Of a DNA stretch of 23,604 nt, positions 7,004 through 14,893 are shown one piece after another. The number at the start of each line of letters is the position of its first letter. Positions within the stretch are counted from its first letter, which is position 1. Below the pieces are notes generated by a model that saw nothing but the letters and a program-made list of their open reading frames with translations, was not told the origin of the DNA and did no database searches. The position numbers and the translations under genes are program-made. The DNA is from JBCBXA01 sp039816825 (GTDB lineage Bacteria; Pseudomonadota; Alphaproteobacteria; Rhizobiales; Rhizobiaceae), in the NCBI GenBank assembly GCA_039816825.1, contig JBCBXA010000039.1:1-23604 (forward strand), read 5' to 3'.

Positions 7004-10000
7004 ATGGCTGTCACCTTCATCGATATTTCGGTGCATCCTATGGTGCGGCCTCATGTCGTGGCATCCCATCCTGCGCTGGTCTGGTCGCGGGATATGTCGG
7101 CCTTGCTCTGGGCCAACGCTGAAGGCGCGCGCCTGATGGGCGAAGCACGCATTTCGCACCTTCTGGACCTCGAGTTTCCGGCAAGCGCAAGCCAATCGAC
7201 GGCCGCTGCGCTTGCGGCTCAGATGGCGCAGGCAGCGCGGGCCATTTCCGAGGGTTCCGAGCAGCAGCTCAGCTTCGGCCTGCGCAAGAACGATGGTCTT
7301 GTACGTTTCACACTCGAAGGCAATGCGCAGAGTATATCACTGGACAGCGATGGTGACGCTCTGCTGATGGTGTTTGAGGGTGGCCATCGCCTGGGGCTGG
7401 TGAGACCCGGAGATCAGCCGGCGGATGCCACGGAGGCGCTTCTCAGCCTGTTTGAGGATCAGCCGGGATGTGCCGCCATTCTCGACGTGGATGGCAGCCT
7501 GGTGGCGGATCGTGGCGGCATGGAACTGGTGCGCTTCCGCCAGTCCGACCTGGCAGCGCTCCACCGCGACGTTCAGGTGGAACAGGACGGCCTGATCAAA
7601 CGTGTGGTGCGCTCCGATGCCGGTGCCCATCCGGCTGGCATCGCTCTGTTGGACAATGGCCAGTCCCTTGTCCTGCTTGCCGGAGACGTGTTGCCGGACG
7701 TTCCCTCGACCCTCCTGCCGGATGATGAGGACGACGACCAGGAGATCAACATCTACCGCGAGCCCAGCGCCTTTGCGCGGCGAACGAAAGAACCTCAGGA
7801 CAGCTCCGCACCGAAGACCGTTCAATTGGCCGATATGGAGCGCATTCGCCGCGCGTTGACCGGCCGGTCAGATGAGCCCGTCGACGGAGCTCAAGACGGC
7901 GATTTCGAAGTGAACGTGGAAGCTGAGAGTGTCGAGGGCGAAAAGGTTCAGACCGAACGTGCCGAGGAAATGGCCGCAACGGCGGATACACCTTCGCCGA
8001 GCGCCGAGAACAGCGCGCCCGCCGATGCTCAACCACCGGATGCTGGACAGAGTTTCTTTGGCGGTCTGGACTATTGGTATTTCAGGCAACCCCGAGGTGA
8101 GAGGGCGCCCAGTATTACCCAGCCCAATACCAGCCAGCCGGATGCTGAAGCACGCGAAGACCATGACATGGCCGCCGTTGCGGCTCTCGTAGCCGAGCAC
8201 GAGGCTCAGATTGTAGATGCGCAGAGCATCGATCCTGACGACGAGCGAACCCCATCGGCAGATCGAGCAGTTGCAGAAACTTCGGCCTTCGAAGGCTCTT
8301 CACAAGGGGAGGAGGCTGAGGAGGTATACGAGCCTGACTTGGTTTCTGAGGAGCTTACGGATGTCCCGGTCACAGCTGGTGACGCGGAAGGCGGGTCCGA
8401 ACCGGCAGTGGGCAGCGAACCAGACAATGGGCCAGAGGATGGGCCAGAGGATGGGTCGGAGGACGAACCGACTAAGCCGGAACCTGAGCATCAACCCGAG
8501 ACAGGCGTTCCGGCGCGCAGTGCGGTCGAACTGGTGCGATTTGCCTTCACCGCCGATGCCGAGGGTCGAATTCTATCGACGTCGCCGGAGTTTGCAGCGA
8601 TCGTGGGTGCGCAGGCCGACCCCAAGGGGCATTCGTGGTCCCAGGTGCGTCAGTCTCTCGGTGTTGATCACGATGGCCGGGTGGCGGCAGCGCTGGAGGC
8701 CCGCGATACCTGGTCCGGCAAGCAGCTCACGTGGCCCATCGCCGGGACTGATCGTCAGGTTCCGGTGGAGCTGGGCGCTTTGCCGAATTTCTCCCGTGCG
8801 GAAGGCTTTACCGGCTTTCGGGGTTTTGGCGTCTTGCAGACGTCCGAAGAGAGAGTCGATCCTCACGAACGCGGTCTCGCCATCAGCTGGCCTGCAGAGC
8901 TCGATGACGAAGACGAACACCCAATTGATGAGGTTGAGGAACAGGCGGTCTCGACAGACCAAGACGATGAAGATGTTGATTTCGACATGGTCGCCATGCG
9001 GGACATTGAGGCCGATGTCTTCTCAGGGACCCAAACAAAGAGCCTGGGTGAAGCGGGCAGCAGCGTCGTGGAGTTTGTGCGTTCCGCAACCGATGATGTT
9101 GAAGAGATATCCGATGTCTCGGCGCAACCAGAGGGTCTAACGCCTGAGGAGGCTGAAGACCTGTCCGAGGCCGCCGAAGAGATATTCGATCTGGCTGAGG
9201 CTGCGGAGCCGGAGCCTCTTGCGCATCTGGCCGACCCAAATGAGGTCGCCGGGTCCCCTCAGCGTGGAACGCTTGAGGAAGCAGCCCAGGATGCTGAGCT
9301 CGAGGCCGAGATTCTTGCCTTCCAGACATCGAGTGGTTCCGAGGCCGACCGCACCATACCCGCCGAACTTCAGGAGCGTTTTGACACCTTTGAAGAGGCC
9401 GAGGGGCCGGTTCTTTGCTACCGCAATGAGCGCATTCTGTTTGCCAACCAGACGCTTCTGACCATGACCGGTTATGAAAGCGCTGCAGCCATTGATGCTG
9501 CGGGCGGCCTGTCAGCCCTGCTCGATGGCGAGGGCCACGCATCCGACGCGATGATATTGACCTGCGCCGACGGACGGCAGCTTCCGGTCTCGGCTCATCT
9601 CAAATCCATCCGCTGGCCAGACACAGGGGATGAGGTTGACGGTGAGCCCAACAAGGCGTTGGTCATCAGCCTCACGCCCCAGTTGGAGCAAGGCCAGAGC
9701 GACGGTGCTTCTGCTCCAGCGCCTGTCGAAGATGATTTGTCGGCAACCCTGCGCCTCGGCCTCTCGGTGCCTCAACTTCATGAAGTTCTGGCGACAGCCA
9801 CGGACGGTGTGGTGGTGCTGAATGCGGAAGGTCAGATCCACGCCCTCAACGGATCGGCTGAAGCCTTGTTTGGCTTTGAGAGTGAGAGTCTGGCCGGCCG
9901 CAGCTTTGCCACTCTTTTTGCGCCCGACAGCCAGCCCGATGCGGAGTCTTATCTCTCGGCCATGATGAGTTCCGGCGTCGAAGCCGTTCTGAATGACGGC

Positions 10001-10924
10001 AGGGAACTGACCGGCTTTGAAGCCTCGGGGGGGCTCATTCCGCTGTTCGTCACTTTGGGGCGGCTCGCGGGAACCGGAGAACGGGTGGCTGGCGGTTTTT
10101 GTGCCGTGCTGCGAGACATCACCCAATGGAAGAAGGTTGAGCGCGAACTGGTTGAGGCGCGCCAGGAGGCTGAAGAGGCCAACAGCAAGAAGTCGCAGTT
10201 TCTGGCGCAGATCAGCCACGAAATCCGTACGCCCCTGAATGCCATCATCGGGTTCTCCGAAGTGATGGCGGAAGAACGTTTTGGTCCCCTCGGCAGCGCT
10301 CGCTATGGCGAATATCTTCGTGACATAAACCGGTCGGGCACACATGTTCTCGATCTGATCAATGACCTTCTGGACATCTCCAAGATCGAAAGCGGCGGCC
10401 TTGATCTCGAGCCGCAGGAAGTGGACCTGAACGAGGTTGTGGCGTCCTGCGTGTCGCTCATGCAGCCCGAAGCGAGCACCGAACGGGTCATCATGCGCAC
10501 GTCTCTATCGGCGTCCGTGCCCCGCGTTCTCGCAGACCCGAAATCCCTACGACAGATCGCGCTCAATCTTCTTTCCAACGCTGTGAAATTCACCAGCGAG
10601 GGAGGGCAGGTGATCATATCGACCGCTCGTATGCGAACCGGTGAAGTGGAATTGCGGATCCGTGACACCGGCGTTGGCATGAGCCGGGAAGAACTGGAGC
10701 AGGCTCTAAAGCCATATCGCCAGCTCTCCAACGGGCTCGGCGCGCGCGACGGTCTGTCCAGCAATGAGACGATTGCAGAGGGCCGTCGCGGGACCGGGCT
10801 TGGTCTTCCCTTGACCAAGGCGATGGTGGAAGCCAATGGCGCAGAGTTTGCCATTCATTCCGAGCCCGGTCAGGGGACCTGGGTAGTCGTGGCGTTTCCC
10901 ACGGAGCGTGTGATCGGCACCTAA
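7004..10924 (+). CDS. Large PAS-domain sensor histidine kinase, DivJ/PleC/PdhS type
   Basis: 1306 residues, with no clear transmembrane helix and so probably cytoplasmic. The start at 7004 has GCGAGG about eight bases upstream. PAS-like segments lie at roughly 20-125, 145-240 (degenerate), 505-615, 788-905 and 918-1045. The last is the clearest (ATDGVVVLNAEGQIHALNGS, ending FCAVLRDITQWKKVE). Two acidic, probably disordered linkers separate them, about 245-500 and 630-785. A short coiled coil leads into HisKA with SHEIRTPLNAIIGFSEVM (phospho-acceptor His1072), then FGPLG, YGEYLRDI and LLDISKIESGG. That block is typical of kinases that address DivK in alphaproteobacterial cell-cycle control. 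The ATPase domain has the N-box around Asn1192 (LLSNAVKF), DTGVGM from 1221 and GRRGTGLGLPLTK. No receiver domain is fused, so a separate response regulator, DivK by inference, is expected. It could be called PdhS-like; which paralogue it is cannot be settled here. Confidence 0.92.
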   Translation: MAVTFIDISVHPMVRPHVVASHPALVWSRDMSALLWANAEGARLMGEARISHLLDLEFPASASQSTAAALAAQMAQAARAISEGSEQQLSFGLRKNDGLVRFTLEGNAQSISLDSDGDALLMVFEGGHRLGLVRPGDQPADATEALLSLFEDQPGCAAILDVDGSLVADRGGMELVRFRQSDLAALHRDVQVEQDGLIKRVVRSDAGAHPAGIALLDNGQSLVLLAGDVLPDVPSTLLPDDEDDDQEINIYREPSAFARRTKEPQDSSAPKTVQLADMERIRRALTGRSDEPVDGAQDGDFEVNVEAESVEGEKVQTERAEEMAATADTPSPSAENSAPADAQPPDAGQSFFGGLDYWYFRQPRGERAPSITQPNTSQPDAEAREDHDMAAVAALVAEHEAQIVDAQSIDPDDERTPSADRAVAETSAFEGSSQGEEAEEVYEPDLVSEELTDVPVTAGDAEGGSEPAVGSEPDNGPEDGPEDGSEDEPTKPEPEHQPETGVPARSAVELVRFAFTADAEGRILSTSPEFAAIVGAQADPKGHSWSQVRQSLGVDHDGRVAAALEARDTWSGKQLTWPIAGTDRQVPVELGALPNFSRAEGFTGFRGFGVLQTSEERVDPHERGLAISWPAELDDEDEHPIDEVEEQAVSTDQDDEDVDFDMVAMRDIEADVFSGTQTKSLGEAGSSVVEFVRSATDDVEEISDVSAQPEGLTPEEAEDLSEAAEEIFDLAEAAEPEPLAHLADPNEVAGSPQRGTLEEAAQDAELEAEILAFQTSSGSEADRTIPAELQERFDTFEEAEGPVLCYRNERILFANQTLLTMTGYESAAAIDAAGGLSALLDGEGHASDAMILTCADGRQLPVSAHLKSIRWPDTGDEVDGEPNKALVISLTPQLEQGQSDGASAPAPVEDDLSATLRLGLSVPQLHEVLATATDGVVVLNAEGQIHALNGSAEALFGFESESLAGRSFATLFAPDSQPDAESYLSAMMSSGVEAVLNDGRELTGFEASGGLIPLFVTLGRLAGTGERVAGGFCAVLRDITQWKKVERELVEARQEAEEANSKKSQFLAQISHEIRTPLNAIIGFSEVMAEERFGPLGSARYGEYLRDINRSGTHVLDLINDLLDISKIESGGLDLEPQEVDLNEVVASCVSLMQPEASTERVIMRTSLSASVPRVLADPKSLRQIALNLLSNAVKFTSEGGQVIISTARMRTGEVELRIRDTGVGMSREELEQALKPYRQLSNGLGARDGLSSNETIAEGRRGTGLGLPLTKAMVEANGAEFAIHSEPGQGTWVVVAFPTERVIGT
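8429..8464 (+). repeat. Tandem 12-base repeat in the kinase acidic linker
   Basis: GGGCCAGAGGAT occurs twice in tandem (8429-8440, 8441-8452), followed by a diverged copy GGGTCGGAGGAC (8453-8464). The unit is in frame and encodes Gly-Pro/Ser-Glu-Asp, residues 476-487 of the kinase. This fits a slippage-prone, disordered acidic spacer whose length may vary between strains. Confidence 0.8.
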
Positions 10925-11257
10925 GATCTGGCTTCCGGTTTTGCTCAGGTTTCTCACGCCCAAAAAATAAGGGAGCCATGTGGCTCCCTAGTGAATTGCT
11001 GCGCCTTGCGGAACGATCCGGCGATGAGGATCTGAGATGGAGTGCCGGGGGAGGCGCTGTCCGTCTGTTGATCCCTTGATGCCAGTTGGACCTTTCCCAG
11101 ACCTTGCTCAGTTATGCGGCATTTTAGTAACCCGTATTGGTTCGGGGCATGAGGTTAATTGCGAGGCAACGCTTCATTTACCATCAGGGGCCGAGCCGTC
11201 TCATTTTGGAACATTTCAGGCAATTGCGGGCCATTTCCAGCCGTGCGATAGCCACTC
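10925..11257. other. 333-base gap without a protein gene; possible minus-strand small RNA
   Basis: No frame here has coding character or a family match. The gap holds one strong hairpin (10970-10989) whose T-run faces minus-strand transcription, listed separately. On the minus strand, TAAAAT (11126-11121) could be a -10 box, which would give a transcript of about 150 bases ending at that hairpin, but no good -35 was found. A GGTTAATTGCGAGGCAAC stretch near 11150 resembles only half of a CtrA site. Just before rsmE there is no Shine-Dalgarno. Confidence 0.35.
10962..10989 (-). terminator. Rho-independent terminator oriented for the minus strand
   Basis: AGGGAGCC (10970-10977), loop ATGT, GGCTCCCT (10982-10989) is a perfect eight-base-pair stem. 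On the minus strand it is followed by TTATTTTTT (10970-10962), the usual U-run. On the plus strand only AGTGAATT follows, so it would be a weak terminator for the kinase gene that ends 45 bases before it. No minus-strand gene is visible upstream of it. Confidence 0.6.
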
Positions 11258-12034
11258 ATGCCGTCTTATCAGTTCAATCTGCCTCGCCTTTTGCTCGCCA
11301 GCGAGCTGTCTGCATCCGGTCGCATCGATCTTGATAAGGCCCAAGCCAATTATCTGGGCAACGTCATGCGGGCGCGGCCCGGTGATCAGGTTCTGGTCTT
11401 CAACGGGCGCCATGGCGAATGGCTGGCGGAACTCAGTGCTGATAATCCCGATGCGCGTCGGCCGCGTCTCTCACTCGAATTGGTTGAGCAGACGAGGCCG
11501 CAACCGGCAAAAGACCGGCCCGAACTGAACTATCTGTTCGCGCCCATCAAGCAGGCCAGACAGGACTATATGGTCCAAAAAGCTGTTGAGATGGGCGTGA
11601 CACAGCTCTGCCCGGTCAGAACGGACCACACCCAGGTCTCGCGCGTGAACGACGACAGGATCCAATCCAACATTCGTGAAGCTTGCGAGCAGTGTGGAGT
11701 GCTGAACGTCCCGGCCGCTGAACCGCTGGTGGCGCTTCTCAAGCGCCCGGAGGTCGTAGATGCTGTGTCCAGTGGTGCAACCGCACTGGTCTTCTGCGAT
11801 GAGCGAGCGCCCGTCTCTGATCCCTACAAAGCCCTTTCCTCACTTGACCGAGAGCGTTCTGTGTCCGTCCTCATCGGCCCGGAGGGTGGGTTTTCAGCGG
11901 TCGAGCGTGATCTGCTTCTGAACCTGCCTAACGCTGTACCGATCGCTATTGGCCCACGTATCCTGCGTGCGGATACGGCGGCGGTGGCGGCGCTGGCAGC
12001 TGTGCAGATGGTTTGGGGGGACTGGCGCTGTTGA
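11258..12034 (+). CDS. rsmE: 16S rRNA (uracil-1498 N3)-methyltransferase
   Basis: 258 residues, the usual RsmE size. The enzyme methylates N3 of U1498 in 16S rRNA of the 30S subunit using S-adenosylmethionine. The N-terminal PUA-like domain opens with YQFNLPRLLLAS and contains NYLGNVMRARPGDQVLVFNG. The SPOUT methyltransferase domain shows KQARQDYMVQKAVEMGVTQL, REACEQCGV, the SAM-binding LIGPEGGFS (GPEGG at 207-211) and LRADTAAVAALAAVQ near the end, where the trefoil knot forms. The ATG at 11258 is preceded in frame by a TAG nine bases upstream and has no Shine-Dalgarno, so the start is fixed by the stop and the family N-terminus. gshA follows 97 bases downstream on the same strand. Confidence 0.94.
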   Translation: MPSYQFNLPRLLLASELSASGRIDLDKAQANYLGNVMRARPGDQVLVFNGRHGEWLAELSADNPDARRPRLSLELVEQTRPQPAKDRPELNYLFAPIKQARQDYMVQKAVEMGVTQLCPVRTDHTQVSRVNDDRIQSNIREACEQCGVLNVPAAEPLVALLKRPEVVDAVSSGATALVFCDERAPVSDPYKALSSLDRERSVSVLIGPEGGFSAVERDLLLNLPNAVPIAIGPRILRADTAAVAALAAVQMVWGDWRC

Positions 12035-12131
12035 ACCTGTGTTCAACACAATTGGCTTGCGCAGCCTCTTGCTTTTCCCTCAAAGAACGCGCCAAGCCCC
12101 AGCCATATTCCGGCGGGCGAGGAGACCTCAG

Positions 12132-13502
12132 ATGCAGATTGGCAAGACCGGCGACGCCATCACCGACCCGCAGCAACTGGCAGGCTGGATGCTGTCCGGT
12201 TGTAAACCGCGCGACGACTGGCGGATTGGCACCGAGCATGAGAAGTTTGGCTTTCGCCTGAACGGGCATGGCCCCGTGCCGTATGAGGGGCCCGACGGCA
12301 TTGGTGCGCTGCTGGACTCCCTACAGACCTCGCTAGGCTGGAAGCCCTATCTGGATGAAGGCAAAGTGATTGCCCTGTCCGACCCAAAGACGGGTGCGTC
12401 GATCTCGCTGGAGCCCGGCGGTCAGTTCGAGCTGTCAGGCGCTCCCCTCGACAGCATTCATGATACTTGCACGGAATCGAATGCTCATCTGAGCGTTCTC
12501 AGAAAGTGCGCGACGCCGCTGGGCATTGGTTTTCTGGGGTTGGGCGCCAGCCCGAAATGGTCTTTGGCCGAGACGCCACGCATGCCCAAATCCCGCTACG
12601 ATATCATGACGCGCTACATGCCGACCGTCGGCTCAATGGGCCTTGATATGATGTATCGGACGGCTACCATTCAGGTGAATCTCGACTTCGAGAGCGAAGC
12701 TGATATGCGTGAGAAGTTCCAGATCGCTCTTAAGCTCCAGCCTTTAGCTGCGGCGCTGTTCGCCAACTCCCCTTTTACCGAAGGCAGGCCGAACGGGCAT
12801 CTGACTTGGCGATACCACATCTGGTCGGACGTCGATAATCAGCGTGCGGGCCTGCTGCCATTCGTCTTTTCATCCGATTTTGGTTTCGAAGCTTATGCCG
12901 AATGGGCGCAGGATGTGCCCATGTACTTCATCGTGCGCGATGGCCACTACATTGAGATGACCGATGTCACGTTTCGCCAGTTCCTTCAGGATGGAAAGAC
13001 GGTTGATGGTGTCCGGCACACCGCCACTTTTGGCGACTGGGATGACCATCTGACGACCCTTTTCCCTGATGTGCGCATCAAGCGCTACATGGAGATGCGC
13101 GGCGCCGATGGTGGTCCGTGGCGACGCATCTGCGCATTGCCCGCTCTTTGGGTTGGCCTCCTATACGATGCAGAGGCCCAAAGCCGGACCGCCGATCTCG
13201 TGCGCGACTGGACGTTGGAAGAGGTGAGCGCAATGCGGTCTCTGGCGGCCGATCATGCTCTCAAAACGCCGTTCCGGGATGGGGATTTGCGTGGCTTGGC
13301 CCGCCAGATCCTGGACATCTGCCGCGATGGACTGAAAGCGAGAGCGCGCAGGAGCGCGTCGGGTCTGGATGAAACCGTTTTCGTGCCGCCACTGGAAGAA
13401 ACGGTGGTGTCCGGCATAACCTCAGCCGAGGCCATGCTGAAAAAGTATCATTCGGTCTGGCAGGGCGATATCGACCGCGTTTTTTCGGAATATGCCTATT
13501 AG
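12132..13502 (+). CDS. gshA: Glutamate-cysteine ligase, alphaproteobacterial/plant type
   Basis: 456 residues. It catalyses the ATP-dependent joining of L-glutamate and L-cysteine, the first step of glutathione synthesis in the cytosol. The ATG at 12132 is preceded by AGGAGA at good spacing. The frame stays open 61 codons upstream into the end of rsmE, but that part is not family-like. Seen motifs: DWRIGTEHEKFGF near residues 34-46, the ATP/Mg site; SLEPGGQFELSGAPLDSIHDT around 95-115; MYRTATIQVNLDFESE; and YFIVRDGHYIEMTDVTF. A proximal MRGADGGPWRRICALPALWVGLLYD completes the GCS2-like fold. This form is longer than and distinct from the gamma-proteobacterial enzyme. It converges on the LysR gene with only 17 bases between the stops. 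Confidence 0.95.
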   Translation: MQIGKTGDAITDPQQLAGWMLSGCKPRDDWRIGTEHEKFGFRLNGHGPVPYEGPDGIGALLDSLQTSLGWKPYLDEGKVIALSDPKTGASISLEPGGQFELSGAPLDSIHDTCTESNAHLSVLRKCATPLGIGFLGLGASPKWSLAETPRMPKSRYDIMTRYMPTVGSMGLDMMYRTATIQVNLDFESEADMREKFQIALKLQPLAAALFANSPFTEGRPNGHLTWRYHIWSDVDNQRAGLLPFVFSSDFGFEAYAEWAQDVPMYFIVRDGHYIEMTDVTFRQFLQDGKTVDGVRHTATFGDWDDHLTTLFPDVRIKRYMEMRGADGGPWRRICALPALWVGLLYDAEAQSRTADLVRDWTLEEVSAMRSLAADHALKTPFRDGDLRGLARQILDICRDGLKARARRSASGLDETVFVPPLEETVVSGITSAEAMLKKYHSVWQGDIDRVFSEYAY

Positions 13503-13519
13503 TCTCGGGTCGCTTCTGC

Positions 13520-14602
13520 TTACTCGGCAGGCTCGCCCATGTCGTGACCATTGCCGTTAGATCGGCCATTGGTACCGTTTGGCATAGCCCGAGGGCTGGA
13601 CAGCGCATCAGCCGACACATCCTCATCCGCCAAACGGATCTCTCTGTCACCGGCAACCGTGCGGCGCGCCATAGGGGCTGGCCTTTCCTTGAGCGGACTT
13701 TCAACACCGGCCTCCCAATAGGGCGTTGGCGTGTAAAGGCCGGCGAGAAAGTCGATAAACAGCCTGACTTTGGCAGGCAGAAAGCGCCGGCTTGGGAACA
13801 AGGCAAAGATGCCTACGTCCCGAGACGCCGAATATTCTGGAAGAACGATCTCCAGATCGCCGGTTTTGAGATGTTCGCCAATATCCCACGTGGACCTCAG
13901 GGCGATGCCCACCCCGTCCATCACGCAGGTTCGCACCACATCATTTGAATTTGTGATCAGAGGTCCCGACGGACGGATCGTCACTTGACCCTCCGGCCCT
14001 TCCATCCGCCACACATCTTGCGAAGCCATGGTCAGACAGGTGTGATTTTCAATGTCGTCGAGGTTTTGCGGGCGGCCATGGGCATCAAGATAGCCCGGCG
14101 TGGCGCATAGGACGCGCTGCACTGACGCAAGTTTGCGGGCGACGAGAGATGAGTCTGAAAGTTCAGCAATGCGGATGGCAAGATCGTAACCCTCGCCAAC
14201 AATGTCCACCATCTCGTCCGAGAGCACCAGATTGATTGTCAGATCCGGATTGTCCGCCATGAATTTGTGCAGATGCGGCGCGATGTGCATGCGCCCAAAA
14301 GATGTGGGCGCAGAAATCTTGAGAGTTCCGCGTGCTAAAGCTGATCGCCGCGCCACAAAGGCTTCGGCCTCTTCAATGCCCGCAAGGATCGCCACCACGC
14401 GTTCGTAGAAGCCTTGTCCGGCTTCGGTTAGCGAAATCTGGCGTGTCGTCCGTTGCAGCAGTCGCGTTCCGAGGCGGTCTTCCAGGCGTCGCAGGCGCTT
14501 TGAAACAACAGCCGGTGAAAGACCAAGTTCGCGACCGGCAGCGGACATGGATCCGGCGGTCACTACCCTCGCGAAGATTTCGAGATCTGCAATCTGGGTC
14601 AT
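13520..14602 (-). CDS. LysR-family regulator with a 60-residue C-terminal tail
   Basis: 360 residues from the ATG at 14602, chosen over an upstream ATG at 14695 because GGAGAAG sits just before it and the winged-helix domain starts immediately (MTQIADLEIFARVVTAGS). The HTH is residues 3-62, with MSAAGRELGLSPAVVSKRL as helix-turn-helix and QRTTRQISLTEAGQGFYER closing the wing. The effector-binding domain spans about 90-295, from LKISAPTSFGRMHIAPHL to FPSRRFLPAKVRLFIDFLAG. This is the subgroup acting often as repressors or activators of small metabolic operons. The protein then continues for about 60 polar, Asn/Gly/Asp-rich residues (PNGTNGRSNGNG), unusual for a family of about 300 residues. 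It is divergent from glcDEF, so control of glycolate oxidation is the natural inference. Confidence 0.9.
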   Translation of the reverse strand: MTQIADLEIFARVVTAGSMSAAGRELGLSPAVVSKRLRRLEDRLGTRLLQRTTRQISLTEAGQGFYERVVAILAGIEEAEAFVARRSALARGTLKISAPTSFGRMHIAPHLHKFMADNPDLTINLVLSDEMVDIVGEGYDLAIRIAELSDSSLVARKLASVQRVLCATPGYLDAHGRPQNLDDIENHTCLTMASQDVWRMEGPEGQVTIRPSGPLITNSNDVVRTCVMDGVGIALRSTWDIGEHLKTGDLEIVLPEYSASRDVGIFALFPSRRFLPAKVRLFIDFLAGLYTPTPYWEAGVESPLKERPAPMARRTVAGDREIRLADEDVSADALSSPRAMPNGTNGRSNGNGHDMGEPAE

Positions 14603-14893
14603 CACTTCTCCGGCCGCCAGCGACGGTTGAGGTGTCTCGTCATTCCCTAAAGATAGCGCTGAATTCCATCTTGAGGGGAAAATATCTTGTCGCACCTTAT
14701 CGAAAACCCGCAGAACGACAAATGTTCCACGAAGTTGTACATAGAGCGAACTGAGATTTATTTATTCCTTCAGGGCGAAAGTGTTGGCCGCAGGGAATGG
14801 CGGCACGCGACACTTGGCGGATGGACGCCCTCGCCTTGAACGACATATAAGACGCTAAAGGCTCAATCAAATCCGTCTGTTGAAGGAGGCCGC
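14603..14893. promoter_or_regulatory. Divergent control region between the LysR gene and glcDEF
   Basis: The 291 bases between the two start codons must hold both promoters. A 15-base dyad GAAC-N7-GTTC (14713-14727) has the length and symmetry of a LysR-type binding site. AAGATA/TATCTT arms lie nearer the LysR start. Before glcD there is TTGAAC near 14837 and an A/T stretch ATATAAG, but their spacing is not canonical. The regulatory assignment rests on gene arrangement rather than on a matched consensus. Confidence 0.4.

Noticed and set aside
8217..9140. 307-codon plus-strand frame inside the kinase, other frame
   Set aside because: It is an Arg/Ser-rich out-of-frame reading of the acidic linkers, with no ribosome binding site or domain.
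10614..10979. Minus-strand frame crossing the orphan terminator
   Set aside because: It starts inside the hairpin and runs antisense to the kinase ATPase domain, so it cannot explain the terminator as its own 3' end.
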